From: Ornithodoros turicata
Lineage: Eukaryota; Arthropoda; Arachnida; Ixodida; Argasidae
Length of the DNA stretch: 64,000 nt
Reading direction: 5' to 3'
NCBI RefSeq assembly: GCF_037126465.1
Contig: NC_088204.1
Location: forward strand, 67,703,807-67,767,806
Positions 30,803-41,456 of this stretch are shown here, piece after piece; position 1 is the first letter of the stretch, and each line of letters begins with the position of its first letter. Under the pieces are notes generated by a model. It was not told the origin of the DNA and did no database searches. It saw nothing but the letters and a program-made list of their open reading frames with translations. Both the position numbers and the translations under genes were made by a program.

Positions 30803-31111
30803 CTATACCCCTTACAAATGCATGGTTTGAAAATATATTCCAAAAGCCGGGAAGAGGCATACTTTAAAAGGTGTTTGATCTCCGGCCTACCACAACAGTT
30901 GGAAAGCAATTAAAAAGACGTTTTGCCGAACTACTTAGGTGGCATCATCAGTACACAATGAGTCCCGAAGGTACAGATCAGCCTACCTGTCCACCAAGAT
31001 ATATCGTAAACATCCTGCAGAGGGCCACGGTTGGCGTTACATACTGTTGAATCACGCCTGATACACCACCTACAAAGGGAGGGTTGCGTTATGGGGAGCT
31101 GTGGCTGATCA

Positions 31112-31310
31112 ATGACTGTGGCTGATTTAGTCATGGAGTATGTTGAAACGCATGTGATCAATTCATCACCTTTCCCTGTGAAGTTTTACTGCCAGTACAT
31201 GGATGACACTTTTGCCCTTTTATATAATAAGAATGTGAGCACTTTTCACCAGGCTCTGAACAGTGTTCATTCTGCTATTCAGTTCACGTGTGAAACTGAG
31301 TGTAATACCC
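31112..31310 (+). pseudogene. Penelope RT fragment (YMDD motif)
   Basis: The frame reads PVKFYCQYMDDTFALLYNKN, with the catalytic YMDD box and following helix of a Penelope-like RT, then FTCETECN, where PLE proteins continue into a conserved PFLD stretch. That part is missing because unrelated repeat sequence beginning ACCCCTGTCACACGG takes over at about 31307. Everything upstream of the palm domain is also absent. Confidence 0.75.
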
Positions 31311-31460
31311 CTGTCACACGGACACTTTCGATCCGCATTGAGCCAATGCTCCTCGAGCTCAACGCGGATCGGGCGCTGCTCCACGGACACGTTCGAGCAG
31401 GATCGAACTCCGATCCCGCTTAACCCGATCGAGTTCGTTAAACAGGATTGAGATTCTCAA
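31306..31460. mobile_element. Partial TIR element inserted in the Penelope RT
   Basis: It starts with AATACCCCTGTCACACGG, the same terminus as the 433-bp element at 32630-33062, and continues with CGATCCGCATTGAG-type text and GAGCAGGATCGAA. The opposite terminus is absent, so the piece is truncated. Confidence 0.65.
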
Positions 31461-31589
31461 GACTGCTTGAAGACCGCCATCGGCATGCTCGAACTCAGCG
31501 ACTTTGTAGTTGTATACAAAAACATTACATGAACTGGCAAACGTTGTTATACAAGCCCGTAGAATTTCACGATTACGGTTTTAGTATAG

Positions 31590-32213
31590 GTGTGGCGGGC
31601 GACTGCGTTTGCTTATTTGTTTAATCTCGACCACTATCGACACCACGCCCCCCCCATACCTTCGAGCGAACTGTCACGAGCCCAAGAGCTGGAGACTGTA
31701 CTCAACACCCTTAAGAAATGCAACTATTCAGGAACTTTCATCAGTGATACCCAACGACGTATGCGACAAAGGACAAACAACTCAGGTGACAGGGCTGGAT
31801 TGGTGGTGTGTATATCCTTTGTTCAGGGTGTCTCGTATTCAATCCGTAGAGCATTAAGCCCTTTGGGCATAAGCACAGTATTTAAACCAATGTGCGCTCT
31901 GGCGAGCGTGTTCACAAAACCGAAGGACTGCACACTGGCTAATGAACAGAATGGTGTAGTGTATAAGATCAGTTACCAGGATTGTGAGCCGAGCTACATT
32001 GGTGAAACAGGTAGACGACGGGCGAGACCAATAAAAGAACACAAGCACGATGTGGCCAGTGCTACGCATGCTACGAAGACAAAAACAGAATTGGTCGACC
32101 ATTGTGGATCGAAAGGTCACGATTTTGATTTTGGTAACGTGACGATCTCGGCTCGCGAGCAACCTTGGGGCCCTAGAAGATTTTTAGAATCTTGGTGTAT
32201 CAGGCGTGATTAA
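31590..32213 (+). pseudogene. Penelope-like GIY-YIG endonuclease region
   Basis: The open frame ends in a GIY-YIG fold. VVYKI at residues 123-127 stands for GIY, YIG at 136-138, Arg at about 142-144, a HKHD block at 151-154 and Glu200 in RRFLESW. Cys114, Cys132 and downstream histidines fit the CCHH motif typical of PLE endonucleases. The first 20 or so residues of the frame come from non-element sequence, so the listed Met is not a real start. RT and endonuclease are no longer joined in one frame. Confidence 0.8.
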
Positions 32214-32629
32214 ACAGCATGTAACGCCAACGGTGGCCCTCTGCCGGAGGTTTACGATATCTTGGTGGATAAGTAGGCTGATCTGCACCTTCGGGGCTCA
32301 CTGTGCACTGATGATGCCACCTGAATAGGTCGGCGTAACGTCTAAGTTTCTAATTGTTTTTTCCCGCTGTTGTGTTAAGCCGGAGATAAAACACCTTTAA
32401 AAAAAATGTATGGTGACACCCTCTTTAGGAGGTGCACATAAAAGAAACAAAGGGCACAGTGCCATATAAAGTTGTAAAAACTCTGTAAAGGAAGTTGTAG
32501 AACCTCTATAAAGTGAGCCTGCATATGGTTAAGATACGGATACGGTGAAGGTACAGATACGGTGAAGGTACGGATGCCATACTGAGACGAAGTGGTGATG
32601 CATCTTTCTTCACATTTGAAATGTTTAAT

Positions 32630-33062
32630 ACTCCTGTCACACGGGCATTTCGATCCTTCTCGAATCCGATCTGCATCGAACTTCCCGAGCACGCTCGAGT
32701 TTTGACGCTGCTACACGGCCACTTTCAATGTGCATTGAATGGTTGACCTGTGCAAATGAATAAACGAAACTCATTAATTTCGCGTTTCCTGTATAACAGC
32801 GATATTAGTGGTAATTTATCGTATACCGACGTAAGCATCATTTGTAGCTTCGCGCGCATGTCCGTCTTAAGTTATGACAGGCCGTCGTAATGGCGGCCGT
32901 CGAGCAGTCTTGAAATTCTCAAGCCTGTTATGGGAACTGTCTTGAGTCAAGCAGGATCAAAGTTCGATCCTGCATGGAAGCGGCCGTGTAGCACCATCCG
33001 ATCTGCATTGGGTTCAAGCAGGTTCGGTCGAGCAGGATCGAAAATGCCCGTGTGACAGGGGT
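32630..33062. mobile_element. 433-bp TIR element (CTCCTGTCACACGGGCATTT)
   Basis: The left ACTCCTGTCACACGGGCATT and the complement of the right ACCCCTGTCACACGGGCATT are inverted ends, flanked by TA on both sides. The sub-ends are rich in GATCGAA/TTCGATC motifs. The interior is non-coding. Confidence 0.85.
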
Positions 33063-34942
33063 ATAACATAACAGAGCGGCCCGAGCGATAGTTCTCGGAC
33101 ACTGAAAATAAAACTGTGTGCTCTGGATATCCCTTGTATATAAAATGGACAAGACATGGGTAAAATCATAATTTGCGAAGCCGAAAGTATTATAAAGTAT
33201 TATTTCCATGAAGTATTATAAAAAATTAAAAAGCTGTATTCAGAAGAGTGTGTTAAGGAAACAAATCATATGCTCCATGCATTACATACGCACCGCAGAA
33301 ATCAATAGGTTGCACAGCAATTATTTCTACAAAAGTACATAACAAAGCAAGATTAATTGAATGCTCAATACAGATGCCAAGTTTGCAACAACCCCTTAGC
33401 ACACAAATGCATGTGTGTATCCATCACGAGTAAACAAAGTCGTGCCTAAGAAGCAGGCTCTGCTTGCAGTTTTGTACAGTCGAGAATGCCAGCACACCCT
33501 GCCTTCCGTTCCTATACTGATAGATGCAACAGACAAATTGCTCGGAACAAACTACACGCTAGAAAAAGCCATTGTCTCCTTCGAACGGAAGGTTAGAGCC
33601 AGACAAGAGAGCCCGAAAGTCTGCTTGTGCGAAATGTGAACAGTGACTAAACACAACGATACTGGAGGCTAAAATGAACACTAAACGGAAAGATGTATAC
33701 ATCTACTTCCACAACCTTGCTCACTTTGTACTGACCCAAAGTCCTCCTCCACCCCCACAGCAGCGCATATCTGTCTGATAGCCACAGACAGTAAAAGCCA
33801 TCACACAATGGAAGGACACATAGGTGTGAAGTAGGTGCATGTACAATAATATAGTATCAGTCGGTTATCAGTTTCCTGTATTGAAGCTGACGAATACAAT
33901 TCAAATGCATGATTGTGCTGCTTGTATTGTCGAAGCATAAATACAGACTTCCTTCGCAGCCTGGGATAAGCTATATCGATGTACCCGTATCTTATGTGAC
34001 ATCATCTACGCTGATGCAATTATATCTACCCCTTGAATCGGAAATACGCCCGAATGCACGCACTTGTGAAGTTGTTCCGAGGTCGTTACCAAGCAAGACA
34101 CTGATCGCTTCCAAAATGCAATCTGTACAATACCTGCTGAAGAAGGTCGGGTTACTTGACAGGTATCACGATGTTTAGATACCACAGGAGGTGGCAGGAA
34201 CCCTCCGATCATGTTGCAAAGCTTACGAAACCAGTACAACATTGTAGATTACCCCGCTGTAAACCGCTGTCGCGATGTCACCGCTCGGTGACATTCAACT
34301 ACTCTCTGCAGTGCCGTATAATTGCACGATCTTGTTTTGACAGCAGCAACCGCTGCAGCGTTAAATCTGATTGCCGCGTTCGAAATTACGTCACGATCTG
34401 GGAGTTCCCGTCAAATCGGGAAAGGAAAATGCGATCCCGAAGACGACCTTCTACCTATATTTGGTGCATCTATTTTAAACGTGTGAGTTACTGAAATGAG
34501 CGAACTTACAACTTACTCTGCAGCAAAGGAGACGTTCCCGTCCCGTCGCCGCTTCTGTGAGGAATGATGAACATCGTGTGCAACAGAAGACGCGTTTCCC
34601 ACACGTGTGACAACCATCTAGACGTGGTATCGCTCCGAGCTAATTGTTAAAATTACCTTGGTAACAGCTATCTACCTCATAATACACAGAGCACTGTTGT
34701 CCCGTGACCACTCGAAAGCAAAACAAACCCCCTCCTCGGATCACGGCGCGTACACAGTGTTTGCGGGCTTCAGCTGTTCTGCCGATAAAACTGTGCCGCA
34801 CGGCAACACAATGCAGTTCGCTCGCTCTATCCGTTTTATCTCACGTCCGGTTACAGAGGTTATACTATTGCAGGGACAATAAAAGAGGATGATGTCAGGA
34901 TGATGATACGAAACTGGGGAAGTCCGAAAGTGGGGAACTAAG
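33063..34942. other. No recognised gene
   Basis: Short open frames only (for example 33415-33639 and 33909-34178 on plus), without similarity I can name. Composition is ordinary and I see no tandem or inverted repeats of note. Confidence 0.4.
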
Positions 34943-35256
34943 TACAGGTTGGGACAAAAGTTTACGGAACACGTGAGCGGCATACTTTTTCTTAGGTGCG
35001 CCACCCTACCGACTGGCGGAAGCGGATGAGTTCACTCTTTCAGAGGGGAGGATGGGTGCGATGTTAACGACACACACCGGCAGCTTCCATGGCACACCCG
35101 GCCAAACGATGCCGGAACTACAGCTGTGGGTCGCTAACAGCGCACCCTACCACCCCTCCGAAACAGTGAACTCACCCGCTTCCACCAGCCGCTATTGTGT
35201 GGCACCGAACAAAAAGTATGCCGCTCACGTGTTCCGTAAACTTGTGTCGCAACCTA
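34943..35256. mobile_element. TA-flanked long-TIR element, 314 bp
   Basis: TACAGGTTGGGACAAAAGTT on the left and the complement TAGGTTGCGACACAAGTT on the right open arms of over 100 bp that share TTACGGAACACGTGAGCGGC. It resembles the TACAGTGCT family in the AAAGTTTACGGAACACG sub-terminus. Confidence 0.82.
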
Positions 35257-35634
35257 GACAACTCCCGCTGGAATTTTTAGTTCCTGCGGGAGTTGGATGC
35301 AAGAAAGGATAATCATATGCTGGTGCGAATGCTTGTAACTTAGAACTGTTGCAGAACAACTTCCCGTTGAAAAATTATTTGCGAACGAATGTTTCAGTAT
35401 GGACTTCCTCAAGTAACAATTTCATTCGGAATCAGGCTCTTCATCTGCGTCAGAGTGCATGGGTACCCCTGGACTGCACGCCGAAATAAATGGAACACAA
35501 TAATCAAGAGAAACACTGAAGTAGGCAAATCTTAATCTGCTGCATTAATTCATGATGATGATGATTAATTGATTAATTGATGATGATTAATGATGCTGCA
35601 TTAATTCATCGAACGTGACTCGATGAGACTTTTA

Positions 35635-36030
35635 CGGCTCAGTGATGCGCTTCAGACAAGTTGGCACTTCCAGATGCTGTCACTGCGGTGCTCTAGAAGA
35701 TCTGGAGCACATGCTTCTTCATTCCCACACTACCAACCTTCCCCAGTCGCACTCTCCGTGTCTCTTAATCAGCTGGACTCTCGCCCCCCCCTCTCTCTCT
35801 CTCTCTCCCTCAAAATTGCTTGGTCCCTGGCCAAATCCCGCCCACCAACGCTCTGCCCTCAAAGCTCTCTTGACTTTTTTGGACACCATAGGACCTCGAT
35901 CGTTATTGTGATGGGCTCATTATTTCGTTCCCCACATTCCCACCAGCAATGGGGTAGAGTATCGGCCCTGGCGATGAAACTCCTCATTCATCATCAAAAT
36001 ATAATGTAGTAGTTGTTGTTGATAAATTAC
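35635..36030 (+). mobile_element. LINE ORF2 C-terminus and 3' UTR
   Basis: The frame reads CCHCGALEDLEHMLLHSHTT, a retroviral-type zinc-binding block at the end of many LINE ORF2 proteins, then SLSPSKLLGPWPNPAHQ and a TGL-like end. The UTR shows CACCAGCAATGGGGTA and ends with GTTGTTGTTGAT. Colinear with 5346-5625. Confidence 0.68.
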
Positions 36031-37349
36031 GAATAGGACTTTTCACTGTCGAAATGAGAGGTTTTAGCCTGGAGAACAATCGCTCGCTGCTATAGTGTCC
36101 TCCAACTACTGCACTCAGAGTACTGCGAGTGATTTATAGCAATTGAAGATTGAGAGATTGCAGTTGAGTATATCATACAATAAAAGACGCACATAGCATG
36201 TTTTGCCCTAATTGCACAATGAGAACGAAGCAATCAATTGCTGGAGACATTTTTCCACAATTAGCGGTCAGTAGAAGAAATATCGAGTTGAAGTTTTTTT
36301 TTTGTTTTTTTTTAATGTTTGTGTTTTATTTAAGGAGTTGAAGCATAGCAAGTCCCGAGGTACACTACACTGTGCTGCTGCGGGAAAATAATCTGATGCC
36401 AGAAGTATGAACTTTTAAATTGTAGAACGGCGTATTACAGGTCAAAAAAGTCGCTCATAAAATTTCGCTTCAGCTAGGTTGAAGTGACTGCTTTTGAAAG
36501 TATACGCAATGCTCTATTTAAGAACCCTCAGCTTGCGAACTCCCTCGCTCTTTAGGACAAGACATGCAGTTCCCATTCCTAGTTGCAAACCTAGACTTAT
36601 GAATCCCTCGATTTATAGACTTTTTTTTTTTCTTTTTTTCCGGAACCTTGATCGTTCTTTTATCGATGGTTGACAGCATACCCCATTTTCCGTGAAAGTT
36701 CTTCATATATGCAAACGTGCGATTAGAGCGTGACGCGTATACTAACAGTACAAGTGCAACTATCACTAGTCGCTTTTCTATATAACTCGTAAATTCACGT
36801 TCTCGAAGTTGAACTCACGCGATATGACGTAATCACAAAATACACTTCACAGCGAAAAAACCCGTATGTAAGGTGACAATTCACGAGACACGCAGCAGAA
36901 CAGCAGTATCATCTGTACCCGTGTAACTACACGTACAGGAGAGAAAAGTCCCACGTAACATTCCAGACACATTCCTTAATCAACAGCAATAACACTATAC
37001 TTGTCCTTGTCGCTCCGTGAGCGCGTGTGGCTGGCATGTCACTTCCATCCACCATACATAAGGAAGTGAAGGGACGTGTAAGGTTATTTCCTATCGTATA
37101 TTCCACCTCATTACGTCGTTGAGCTGAAGGCAACGCGCAAAAGACGGGGAACGGAGCAACGCGGCTTGTTTTCGCGTTCACGCCCGGCAGGAATGCGAAA
37201 ATGACATTTTTGTTACCCGGTGATTTGTACGTAATAACCGAGTTAAGAAAGGAGTCGGAGCTGTGTCACTGACGTGATTCACGCATGTGTCGTTTATGTA
37301 GGCAACCTTCAATAGTCTGGGTTTAAACAGAAGGACAGGGAGAGTGTCT
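36031..37349. other. No recognised gene or repeat
   Basis: AT-rich with two poly-T runs (36292-36315 and 36620-36640). Short frames on both strands are not recognised. Confidence 0.4.
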
Positions 37350-37660
37350 ATTAGACCTCTCACTGTTTGTAAACAATTGACGTCATAGTGTTCGACAGCG
37401 CCACCAATGTGGTGGCTTGAGTTATACGCTCAAAGCTGGGGGGGGGGGGGGGGTGAACAAGGTCGCGCTCGAAAGCCACGGTCCTGAGAAGGTGATTACG
37501 ATGGTCTCTGAAGAGGACGCGACTTTCGGTCCTACGTTTCTTACAATAGGAGGCTGCGAACGAGTGCCCATTCGTGGAACCCAGCCCTCCCCTTCCGATT
37601 AGTTTCGGTTTCAGTCGGTCTACCAACGTCATGATGACGTTTCTCGGGTAGATGTCTATT
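37350..37660 (+). mobile_element. MITE (AATAGACCTCT ends), copy 1
   Basis: 311 bp, in inverted orientation to 39005-39329. It shares CACTATGACGTCA-type text, the CGCCACCAATGTGGTGG region, CACGGTCCTGAG and CCAACGTCATGATGACG. A 16-18-base G run (37438-37454) is a private expansion. Confidence 0.75.
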
Positions 37661-39004
37661 GGGAGTAGATTTACACGTATGGTGAGTCGGCCTATTTGTG
37701 TGACATGCTGTACGTGCCGCAGGGTAGGACTGCGGATAATTTCGACCACCTGGGAAGTAATGTTTACCTCCCCCCAATTGCTATCATCCTTGGCCGTGAT
37801 GACGTGCAGTCAGATTTGTGGCCGTAAGAGAAGCTGAAAGACAGTTTATTCTTCGAGGCTTAGATAACGGTGACGTCGTATCTCGGTGTTGTTGCGGTGT
37901 GATCTTGCTGCGTCTTCTCAGTGATTAATTTCCAGAATCTCTGGTGTCATTTTTGCGGTTACAGCGTAACAGCATCATCGCCGACATGTATTCTAAAGCT
38001 GAAATAATATGGGCACCCTTGTAGTAGGGAAGGCACCCCATCACAAGGAAATAAGTACATAAACAAAAACGGAGGTTCGTCGTAAAAAGCGGCATTTTGC
38101 TTCGAGAAGTTTGAAGAACGAAAACACTGTATATGACAGTCTCCTCATCGAGGGCATTCTATTCACATACCATGATGAAAAAGAAAGAATACAAACAATA
38201 GAAGAAAGAAAAAAGAAACATACATGTGTTTGCTATGGCTGCCAAGTGCCAGATGAATCGTGTCGTTCTAAACGATATATAAAGTTCCGGTGGTGTATTG
38301 ATTGCCGTTTATTCATAAGGCGGTAGAGAAGCTTCAATCGGTGAATGTTTGCGCGCGAGGACAATGACCATAAGTTACTTGTAGAGTACAGTGTCATTAC
38401 TAACTTTATAGTCTCGAGGATTGTACCGATTATTAATACAACAAAGAGCACAACGAAAGTGACGTGACGTACCTGCTCTCAAGAATCTTCCCAGCATCCT
38501 CGTGGGCTCAAAACACACATCCCAAAATTTTCCCTCACATAAATATACACGGCAATCGCCCAGAACGAAACTGCGAGCGTCACACCTTCTCCTACGGAAT
38601 TCCAGCACAACCTTCCAGTGTACATATTGCGCTAATCCCAGCGTGCTGTCCGCGTGCCACTTTCGTGTCCCTTATCGAACGTAAACCCTCCACTTACCTA
38701 ACCTTAATTACGAGTTCCAATGCAACGCACGCTGCAGCTGCATTCACGCGCAATTTTACGCGCTCTCAAACTGCCTGTGTATATCGCCGTCTTGGAGACA
38801 TCATGAATATGTATGAGGAGATATAGAGCTGTCTGCGTATACAAACCTAACATTGCCCGGCACACTGCCACCATCGGGTTTTGTTTTCTTGAAACTTGAT
38901 CCTCGCTGTCAGTTTTCTCAAAAAAAAAAAAACTCAGGTGGATCGAGGGTGGCAGCAGGAAAAAAAGCTAATGACAACAAGTAGAAGACAGTGCGGCGTG
39001 AATA
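37661..39004. other. No recognised gene between two inverted MITE copies
   Basis: Several short frames (for example 38464-38826 on plus) without recognisable domains. This 1.3-kb segment could form the loop of a large inverted repeat made by the flanking MITE copies. Confidence 0.4.
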
Positions 39005-39329
39005 AATAGACCTCTACGCCTCTACGAGATACATCTAATACCTCTACGAGAAACGTGATCATGACGTTGGTAGACAGACTGAAACCGAAACAAATCGGAA
39101 GGGGGAGGGCTGGGTTTCACGAATGGGAACTTGTTCGCTGCCTCCTATTGGAAGAAAAGTGGGACCGAAGTTCGCGTCCCTTTCAGGGACCATCGTAATC
39201 CCTTCAAGACCGTGGCTTGCGGGCGCGACCTTGTTCGCCTCTAGCTCCGAGCGTAGTTCAACTCTAACAAATTGGTGGCGCTATCGAACACTATGACGTC
39301 ATTTGTTTACAAACAGGGAGAGGTCTATT
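39005..39329 (-). mobile_element. MITE (AATAGACCTCT ends), copy 2
   Basis: 325 bp with the ends AATAGACCTCTACGC and GGGAGAGGTCTATT. The reverse complement aligns along its whole length with 37350-37660. It contains TATGACGTCATTTGTTTAC near one end. Confidence 0.78.
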
Positions 39330-39790
39330 CGTACGCGCACCCGTAGAGTTGCCGCAGGTATACATACTACGTGATACGCGGACACTCTCGCACAAAAAGC
39401 AGGCAGAGCAGACGCCGGATGTTCAGAGTACTATTCTGGAATTCTCTCTGGAAAAAGGCGAAAACGTCATTCCCTACACCACCAATCAGAGCACTTGGCC
39501 TCGAGAAAAGAGATGCCGCGGGCGGTCCGTTCTTTTCTCCTCCTAGCGAGGCCCTCGCGCTCTTCTCGTGACGCTGACCTCGTTGTGGCCGGAGCCTCCG
39601 CATAGCTTAGGAAACAGCGCTGATCTTTAAAATTTAAAATTATTACAAATTAAAATTTTTGCTTCGATATTAAAATACTTATAGAATAGAATAGATATAG
39701 AATCACTTTTGAAACAAAAAAATTAACCAAGTAGATTATCAGTCGATGCTGAACGCAGTGATGTCTGGTTCATAGAATGAGCCCGTCTTT

Positions 39791-40370
39791 TTAAAGGGGC
39801 ACTAAAATGGAAAAAAAACTTATAAAATGAAAATTTGTGTTTCAATTAGTATAATACACGCAAAATTGGTTCACACAGCGCTGCAGTTTAGAAGAAAAAC
39901 GCAATGTAAACGGAGACGTCTTTGGCGGCAACCAATGGAACCGTCAGGAAGCAAATTTTGCCGGCATCCAATGAGACAGCGGAAGAAGCGCACGCATGCC
40001 TACCGTGCGCGTGTGGATTTGGACCGGGTGCGGTCGTAGTATTGTGTACATGCGCTGTACGACGCGCATTGCTGCAGTTTTCAATGCCAATTTATTGAAT
40101 TCGGAATCCCACAACAGTAACCGCAAATGTTCTAGTGACAACACTATTATGTCAGCGTGTTCCGGACAGCGACACCACTCCGCTTCGTAATCGCACTGTG
40201 TTTTTCGCCGGAACTGTACCATGCCGTGACACGCGCGGCACAGACTAAAAGCACCGATGCACATGCTTAGTGCCGCGGACTGTAGCATCGTAACGAAATT
40301 AAAGTCTTGAATTACGATGACAAGTGCGAAACTAACCAACGTGTAACGTATTTTAAAGTGCCACTTCACT
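39791..40370. mobile_element. TIR element TTAAAGGGGCACT, copy 2
   Basis: The left end TTAAAGGGGCACTAAAATGG and the next 400 bp follow 16111-16713, including TTCAATTAGTATAAT, GTTCACACAG and CAATGAGA. The right end is degraded near AAAGTGCCACTT. Confidence 0.75.
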
Positions 40371-40539
40371 CCTTCAACACAAAAGAATCGAAATGATGCC
40401 CAAAAGAACATATCGTACTGTCGAATCACTAATTTTGATGACAACGTATATGCGGCGTATGACGATTACTTTCGTTGTTTTTTTATATATATTCCGTGTT
40501 AGATCCGCGAAGCAACTGTGGCTATGAGAGGCGTATAGA

Positions 40540-40757
40540 CGTGGACAGGTGGAGAGAGGACAGGAGGAAGGAGTGGGGTACACGGTTTAGTTTGCGTCCT
40601 GGGCAGACTTCAGCGGGAACTGTGCCGACACCATCTGGCAGAAAACTAGGGGGCAAACCTCATACAGCTACAGCCGGTGGTAGAGTTCGAACCCACCACC
40701 TCCCAGTCTTCAGCTTTGACCTTTGCACGACCTTTGAGCTGCCACCAAGGAGACTGT
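40540..40757 (-). mobile_element. tRNA-derived SINE
   Basis: The minus strand has an A-box-like GGTGGCAGCTCAAAGG and B box GGTTCGAACTC, followed by a body with ACAGTTCCCGCTGAAGTC and a pyrimidine-rich end CACTCCTTCCTCCTGTCC. Confidence 0.6.
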
Positions 40758-41330
40758 GCTTTTATCTATTCAATTTTGCCATTCAATTCTCGTTGATTCG
40801 TCGAAGAGCTAATTTCTTTGAATGTGCAATCCCGATTGCGCCACTTCTTTTCTTTTTCTTTTTTCTTTTTTGTACGTAAGATTGGTAAAGGGAATTCGAA
40901 GGTGCGTCAAGGACAGCGAGCACGTCTTGCTTCGCAGCACTCTGTGTCCTTGCGTTGCCTCTCAGGTAACGTAGTAGTAACTGATTCAATGAAACACACA
41001 AGAACGAACCTAACATTGAAGTCTAACGGAGCCCACGTGGTTATTTCATTTTTACGAATGAATTTTATTGCCCATAATTCCGTACGAAACGATTACTGTT
41101 GGAGGACGCGAAATGGGAAGAAACTCTTCAGTTAGCATAAATTTCTCGTCTGCGAGTGAGATATCTCCACCAGGTGAAATACGGCAACGAATAGACTCAG
41201 ATGCTGCGCAAAACCTCAAGATGTGGTCAACAAACAAAGCATCTCGTATGGGAGGCCTCGAAGTAGCTACTCCTCCATCAAGTGGTCTCAATCCGTATCA
41301 TGTTTATTCTGCTACCTCTAGCAGCAGAAT

Positions 41331-41456
41331 GTACTGAAAGTCAAATGCAATAGGGATGGGGCGGTATGTGTCTTATCAATGTTTCTTAGTTGAACGAGCC
41401 TGTTCAAGGCCTTCCACATATACCCGTCCACCCCTATTGCACTCGACTTTCAGTAC
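41331..41456. repeat. Foldback palindrome, 126 bp
   Basis: The arms GTACTGAAAGTCAAATGCAA and the complement of TTGCACTCGACTTTCAGTAC extend about 40 bp and enclose a 45-base loop. Confidence 0.8.

Larger units (their letters stand above)
30868..32400 (+). mobile_element. Penelope-like element with inverted terminal arms
   Basis: The left arm 30868-31065 is the reverse complement of the right arm 32195-32400, including GTGGCATCATCAGT(A/G)CACA, CAGATCAGCCTAC and GTTGGCGTTACAT. Between the arms lie a fragment of a Penelope-type RT and a GIY-YIG endonuclease, in the order known for these elements. Terminal repeats in inverted orientation are a known Penelope feature. The element is defective: RT is 5'-truncated and interrupted. 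Confidence 0.85.

Noticed and set aside
37438..37454. Poly-G run as a regulatory G4
   Set aside because: A single uninterrupted G homopolymer inside a MITE, absent from the other copy, so simply a slippage expansion.
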